Shown here: in pieces, positions 25,901 to 29,520 of the stretch
How positions within the stretch are numbered: position 1 is the first letter of the stretch
Layout: each line of letters begins with the position of its first letter
Source of the DNA: DAOQTX01 sp035340715
GTDB lineage: Bacteria; Bacteroidota; Bacteroidia; AKYH767-A; OLB10
DNA length: 29,520 bases
Direction of reading: 5' to 3'
NCBI GenBank assembly: GCA_035340715.1
Contig: DAOQTX010000035.1
Span: 1-29,520 of the forward strand
Translations under genes and position numbers: made by a program
The notes under the pieces: generated by a model
Database searches by the model: none
Told to the model about the DNA's origin: nothing
What the model saw: the letters and a program-made list of their open reading frames with translations, nothing else

Positions 25901-28688
25901 TTCCGTTACGATACAAAATGGACCATCTTTATCCAGTTCGGTGAGCAATGCTTCATGTAACGGTGGAAACGATGGAGCTGTAAATCTAACAGCCAGCGGA
26001 TCATCACCTTTTGTATATGCATGGAACAATGGTGCAACAACAGAAGATATTAGCAATGTAAGCGCAGGATCATATACGGTTACCGTTACGGACAATAATG
26101 GCTGTACGGCATCTCTTGTGTCTGTTGTTAATGAAGCAACTACACTTAGTGCTTCCTGTACAATGGATAGTGCTGCTACTTGTGGACTAAGCGATGGACA
26201 GGCCTCTGTTCTGGCAAGCGGAGGAACAGCTCCTTATACCTATCTGTGGAGCAATGGCGCTACAAGTGCAGTTGCAAGTTCTTTAGCTCCGAGTACGTAC
26301 ACCGTTACCGTTACCGATAACAATGGATGTACTGCAACTTGTGACGTAACCATAACTGAAACCGGAACTCTGTCGCTGACTTGTACGGTATTGAGTAATG
26401 TGTCCTGCAATGGAGGCAACAATGGAATAGCAAGCGTGTCAGTAGGTGGAGGGGTTGCGCCTTATTCATACTTATGGAGCAATGGAAACAGTTCATTTGT
26501 TGCATTGAATCTAACAGCCGGTGTATATACCGTTACGGTTACCGATGCAAATGGTTGTGTAGCCTCTTGTCAGGCTACCATTACCGAACCTCAAGCATTA
26601 TCAGTTTCTTGTAGTATCGTTTCTACCATTGATTGTGCGGGAGATAATACCGGAGAAATTAGTGCAGCCATTTCAGGTGGTACAGCTCCCTATATGTATC
26701 AATGGAACAATGCCGCAACTACTTCTAGTATTTCTTCCTTAACCGCAGGAACCTATATGGTAACCGTTACGGATGCAAACAATTGCACCGCCAGTTGTTC
26801 CGTAACTTTAACAGAACCAACCGCATTGTTTCTAAATGCTTCGGTGATTCCGAATACTTGCTTTGGCGACACCCTTGGCATAATTGACATCACACCAGGT
26901 GGCGGTGTTGCACCTTATTCATATTTATGGAGCAATGGATTTACTGTCGAAGATCTTTCTCAATTAGCGCAAGGCACCTATACGGTTAGCGTTACCGATG
27001 CCAATGCCTGTATAATTTCTGCTGCCTATACCATTACCACTCCTTCTGAATTGATTGCTTCTTGTTCCTTGTTGCGAAATGTTGACTGCAACGGAGGTTC
27101 TGATGGATCAGTGAGTGTAAATGTCAGTGGAGGCACTTCGCCTTATCTCTATCTATGGTCCAATGGTGTAACAACTGCTTCAAATGCAAATATACCGGCA
27201 GGAACTTATACCGTTACCGTTACAGACGACAATGGATGTGAAGCCATTTGTCAACTGTCTGTGAGTGAACCGCCCGTTTTGAGTTCGTCTGCTGTAATCA
27301 CTGCCGTAAGTTGCAATGGAGGTTCTAATGGTGCAATTGACTTGAGTGTTTCCGGGGGAGTATCACCGTATACCTATAAATGGAGTACAACTCATAATAC
27401 TCAAGATATAAGCAATCTTATTGCCGGTACGTATTCGGTAACCATTACCGATGCAAATGCATGTAGTATACAACCAAGTTTTGTAGTCACCGAACCCATT
27501 GCATTATCTATTAGTGCAAATGTATCAAATGCCACATGTGGAAACAGCGATGGTGCAATTGATATAACAATAGCAAATGGAGTTGCTCCTTATAGCTTTG
27601 CTTGGTCAAATGGTAGTACACTGGAAGATCAAACTATGTTATCGGCCGGAACCTATACCGTTACGGTAAGTGATGCAAATGCATGCAGTGCCACCGCTTC
27701 ATTTATCGTTAGCCAACCATCAGGATTTACACTTAATGGAACAACTGTACCACTTACTTGTTACAAGTCGCACGATGGTGGAATGTTTGTTCAGATTATA
27801 GGAGGCACCTCTCCATTTACATACTTATGGAGCGATGGACGTACGAATAAAAACCGACCCGCTGTTAAGGCAGGTGTTTATACGATTACTGTCACCGATG
27901 CAAACGGTTGTACCGGAACATTAAGCTTTAATGTAACCCAACCTCCAAAGTTACTGGGAACTAAAATTAAAACACCCGTATCATGTAATGGTGGAAACGA
28001 TGGTGCTTGTACAGTGAATATAACAGGAGGAACTCCACCCTATACCTATCAGTGGAACACCGTTCCTGTTCAAACGACCAATACAGCAAGCGGTTTATCA
28101 AAAGGAGTTTATGTATGTATTACTACCGATGCGAATGGATGTACCAGAAAAAATACGGTCTTTATTCCTCAACCAGCCATACTGTGGATTAGTATGACAA
28201 AAACAGATGTAACTACGAATGGTGGTTCTGATGGAACTTGTACAGCAACTCCTGCCGGTGGTACTGCTCCTTATACCTATGTATGGGGTAATGGTGCAAC
28301 TACCTCTACGATTACAGGATTGGTGGCTGGAACTTATACTTGTACCGTTACCGATTCCAATGGCTGTACGGTAAGCAAATCAAAAAATGTGAATCAACCT
28401 GGAGCACGATTCTCTATGAATTCTTCCGATCCTTCCTTTGCATTAGATCTATACCCCAATCCAAATAGCGGACAATTTGTATTGAATATTGAAGGAGGAG
28501 AGGCAAGATCATATCAACTGATGGTAAGCGATTTGAGCGGAAGAACAGTATATCAAACCGAAGGTCATCATAATGGTGGAATACTTAGCCAGCAAATACA
28601 TTTGGAAGGCATAAGCGATGGAATGTATTTATTGCATTGGAATGATGGGGTACATAGAGAATTAATCCGGTTTGTAATTCAGCATTAA
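22986..28688 (+). CDS. Second SprB-repeat surface protein with beta-helix region and T9SS type A sorting domain
   Basis: A 1900-residue secreted protein. A signal peptide ends in SNA-Q near residue 24. Residues about 25-265 form an extracellular beta-rich domain (FANNDDGVAYLPLPFNFDF, STNGYLYF, IEFRYG). About 270-795 is an N- and S-rich region with IYNN..., VFNNIV and VYRNKISNI repeats, typical of a right-handed parallel beta-helix. Two Ig-like modules follow (about 801-890 and 891-976, NICNGSTVQLTAS, YQWKLNG). Residues 977-1805 are 11 SprB-type repeats and about 1815-1900 the type A sorting domain (LYPNPNSGQFVLNI ... DGMYLLHW). The order is beta-helix head, then rod, then anchor, the layout of an adhesin with a carbohydrate-related head; no catalytic residues were recognised. 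It shares repeat types with the giant protein upstream and is a likely paralogue for that part only. Confidence 0.92.
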   Translation: MKLFTRSIFVFLLTSLVLPKISNAQVNLTRTTFNSAYNAISLPSANEITTPIPPALGNSNQFTNTIGFANNDDGVAYLPLPFNFDFNGTVYNATTSYLGVSTNGYLYFSNDSSNASKLSEANNVNLFLSAAPNSVLAPWFDNLHRGPSGWTFGSASGKVLHQVNGTSPNREWIIQYTDWASYQNTSGGQPRQLNFQVALFETSGVIEFRYGSKNGSAFNAAESASIGIENASGGNGNYIDGIVGSSMVNSTMLTSGKFPSYHLRYTPGVPSAISSGVYEVGVGKTYNSLTEAIADANHRGVGGNVTFSLTDAVYDSLSANGSNIFPLIIGPITGTASGSVLTVSGIASKSTLNYAGSSNGTIGNKDNSNAISGITTEPIVAVLGSDYIILQNLQLNSTSSLVEHGLLVVNASSTDGANNNVFKNIGVNLARANISSIAIRQINASVASSQAGANSNNKYYNLAVEDVYSGVSLNGSASFFDDACEIGVDTCSTFNTIGGTSANDIGNGSADAFGIRAINQSNVKVFNNIVRNVTSTGSTSLSDGIYINNNGSSTLSNGLVEVYRNKISNISRTGTGLGYASGIKASNTGNVSSELRIYNNWVSSIQSSGSTTSTRSIIGILIQESGGGNASLVQVDFNSVSIAPSNLNCSNTCFEIGTVSGPIIKVRDNIFSNQSGGQVGSAKHYCWVTPSTSSIGPVGSISNYNDLFISNIANGYVGLGGAVDYQDLSADWKLVSASHDPNSITANPSFTNINTDLHSSQPLLNGTGNYSGITWVTTDIDCESRLTPPDIGADEFLTCFGVFAGAAVSNPASICNGSTSTITLTGYSQEPGINIQWQKSTTSPLTGYSNIGGATSPIYNTPALTLKTYYRAIVSCSFSSQSGISDEDSVEVFAPPTSSISASGSTNICNGSTVQLTASSNAVQPAYQWKLNGSNISGATSVSYNASAAGAYTCVVTDSIDVPYCSTTSNSISVTIQNGPSLSSSVSNASCNGGNDGAVNLTASGSSPFVYAWNNGATTEDISNVSAGSYTVTVTDNNGCTASLVSVVNEATTLSASCTMDSAATCGLSDGQASVLASGGTAPYTYLWSNGATSAVASSLAPSTYTVTVTDNNGCTATCDVTITETGTLSLTCTVLSNVSCNGGNNGIASVSVGGGVAPYSYLWSNGNSSFVALNLTAGVYTVTVTDANGCVASCQATITEPQALSVSCSIVSTIDCAGDNTGEISAAISGGTAPYMYQWNNAATTSSISSLTAGTYMVTVTDANNCTASCSVTLTEPTALFLNASVIPNTCFGDTLGIIDITPGGGVAPYSYLWSNGFTVEDLSQLAQGTYTVSVTDANACIISAAYTITTPSELIASCSLLRNVDCNGGSDGSVSVNVSGGTSPYLYLWSNGVTTASNANIPAGTYTVTVTDDNGCEAICQLSVSEPPVLSSSAVITAVSCNGGSNGAIDLSVSGGVSPYTYKWSTTHNTQDISNLIAGTYSVTITDANACSIQPSFVVTEPIALSISANVSNATCGNSDGAIDITIANGVAPYSFAWSNGSTLEDQTMLSAGTYTVTVSDANACSATASFIVSQPSGFTLNGTTVPLTCYKSHDGGMFVQIIGGTSPFTYLWSDGRTNKNRPAVKAGVYTITVTDANGCTGTLSFNVTQPPKLLGTKIKTPVSCNGGNDGACTVNITGGTPPYTYQWNTVPVQTTNTASGLSKGVYVCITTDANGCTRKNTVFIPQPAILWISMTKTDVTTNGGSDGTCTATPAGGTAPYTYVWGNGATTSTITGLVAGTYTCTVTDSNGCTVSKSKNVNQPGARFSMNSSDPSFALDLYPNPNSGQFVLNIEGGEARSYQLMVSDLSGRTVYQTEGHHNGGILSQQIHLEGISDGMYLLHWNDGVHRELIRFVIQH
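25914..28400 (+). repeat. Tandem array of 11 SprB-type modules
   Basis: Eleven units of about 75 residues. Units 2, 3, 4 and 6 have the extra N- and C-terminal cysteine pair, unit 10 is of the WNTVPVQTT loop type, and units 10 and 11 carry a different extra cysteine pair (DGxC with Y-x-C). The last unit lacks the usual first cysteine. Confidence 0.9.
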
Positions 28689-28723
28689 CTTGACTTATAG
28701 ATTTTAATTAAGCACATTTGCAT

Positions 28724-28762
28724 AAGGGCATTTATCAAAATTATTAGATAATGCCCTTTTTA
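28724..28762 (+). terminator. Intrinsic terminator after the second SprB-repeat gene
   Basis: AAGGGCA (28724-28730) pairs with TGCCCTT (28752-28758), with additional pairing of TATC and GATA inside across one bulged base, and a short T-run and AT-rich sequence after it. It is 35 bases after the stop codon and 27 before the next ATG. Confidence 0.75.
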
Positions 28763-28785
28763 TATTTTTAAACCAAACTAACCCA

Positions 28786-29520
28786 ATGAGAGTATATTCA
28801 CAGATTCTTCGACTAGTTTTTTCAGTTTTGATAGCAAGTGCAACTACAATCAGCACATCGTTAACTTTTGCTCAAAGTGTAAATCAAATACAGCAGAATT
28901 CAACAGATGAAAAAACATGGTACGATTTGTATCAAGACGATCAATCAAATTTTTATGAGATCAGAGATGCTTTCAATCGCTACATGCAAGGAAAAGATCT
29001 AGGCAAAACAAAGGGATGGAAGCAAATGCGCAGATGGGAAAGCTTTTGGGAACCTCGTGTATTTCCAAGTGGAAAATTTCCTGCTCCGGATGTAGCAATG
29101 AAAGAATGGAATGAGATGAATATTAAGAACAATGGTCAACCCGATTTTGGATCTTGGTCGTTCTTAGGACCTCAATCTGTTCCTACTGGAGGTGGCGGAG
29201 CCGGACGAGTGAATTGTGTTTTGTTTCATCCAAGCGATACTTCAATTATTTGGGTTGGTGCTCCTGCAGGAGGATTATGGAAAACAACGGATGGCGGCTT
29301 AACATGGTCTACCAATACCGATCTTCTTGCATCATTGGGAGTAACCGATATTGTAATCAATCCTTCCAATACCAATGAAATGTATATCGCAACCGGTGAT
29401 GGAGATGCGGCCGACACCTACAGTGCAGGGGTATTAAAAAGTACCGATGGAGGATTGACATGGAATGTTACAGGACTAAACTGGACTCAATCACAATCAA
29501 GAAGAATTAGTCGCTTAATT
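28786..29520 (+). CDS. Secreted BNR/sortilin-like beta-propeller protein (3' end outside window)
   Basis: An open frame of 245 codons from ATG at 28786 to the window end, without a stop. A signal peptide (core VFSVLIASATTIS) ends at TFA-Q near residue 29. A polar helical segment follows (FYEIRDAFNRYMQGK...KGWKQMRRWESFWEPRVFP). From about residue 125 comes a propeller with WSFLGPQSVPTGGGGAGRVNCVLFHPSD and two Asp-box (BNR) motifs, KTTDGGLTW and KSTDGGLTW. This layout is frequent in Bacteroidota T9SS cargo annotated as sortilin/VPS10-like or photosystem-assembly-like proteins. A C-terminal sorting domain would be expected beyond the window. Asp-box motifs alone do not show sialidase activity. 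Substrate is unknown. Confidence 0.85.
   Translation, partial: MRVYSQILRLVFSVLIASATTISTSLTFAQSVNQIQQNSTDEKTWYDLYQDDQSNFYEIRDAFNRYMQGKDLGKTKGWKQMRRWESFWEPRVFPSGKFPAPDVAMKEWNEMNIKNNGQPDFGSWSFLGPQSVPTGGGGAGRVNCVLFHPSDTSIIWVGAPAGGLWKTTDGGLTWSTNTDLLASLGVTDIVINPSNTNEMYIATGDGDAADTYSAGVLKSTDGGLTWNVTGLNWTQSQSRRISRLI

Noticed and set aside
28690..28720. Possible promoter TTG, 20 bases, CACATTTG for the last gene
   Set aside because: The first base of the -7 element is wrong and transcription would begin inside the terminator hairpin of the gene before; possible but not supported enough to list.

Overview
The window is AT-rich chromosomal DNA from a member of the Bacteroidota, probably a non-gut environmental lineage; genus cannot be read from it. 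The reasons are: four secreted proteins of the type IX secretion (T9SS) kind, three of which end in a recognisable C-terminal sorting domain; SprB-type repeats; the Bacteroidota promoter form (TTG or TTTG, about 19-20 bases, then TAnnTTTG) upstream of two housekeeping units; lipoprotein signals of the S-C-K-K type; and start sites that mostly lack a Shine-Dalgarno sequence.

Layout. 1-998 is the 3' part of aspS (aspartyl-tRNA synthetase). 1102-5888 is a two-gene unit, a small secreted protein overlapping by 4 bases a 1470-residue T9SS surface protein. 5984-7924 is a five-repeat DUF349 protein with its own promoter. It converges on a leftward translation cluster read from 12088 down to 8138: rplM, rpsI, rpsB, tsf, then an intrinsic terminator, then pyrH and frr. 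A 553-base gap (12089-12641) separates rplM from the rightward half. That half holds a giant adhesin-like protein (12642-20861, 31 SprB-type repeats plus one divergent module), a lipoprotein pair resembling MbnP and its di-heme enzyme MbnH (21047-22787), a second SprB-repeat protein (22986-28688, 11 repeats), and the beginning of a BNR/sortilin-like propeller protein (28786 to the window end).

How the genes fit together. The leftward block is core translation machinery (L13, S9, S2, EF-Ts, UMP kinase, ribosome recycling factor) in a familiar bacterial order, with an unusual terminator between tsf and pyrH. The secreted proteins are likely exported by Sec, cross the outer membrane through the T9SS and stay at the cell surface or are released. 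The MbnP/MbnH-like pair is probably a periplasmic or membrane-anchored copper/tryptophan-modification module and has no obvious link to its neighbours beyond position.

The most interesting observations are: (1) correlated gain and loss of extra cysteine pairs in the SprB repeats of both proteins; (2) loss of the otherwise conserved first cysteine in the last repeat before the sorting domain of both proteins; (3) a sigma-54-like promoter, a 12-base direct repeat spaced exactly 60 bases, and a GAAA-tetraloop hairpin ahead of the giant adhesin gene; (4) convergent terminators placed so that the two transcripts should overlap; and (5) the SprB-repeat proteins ending in a type A rather than the type B sorting domain known for SprB itself. 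No IS element, phage, CRISPR array, tRNA or rRNA was seen.
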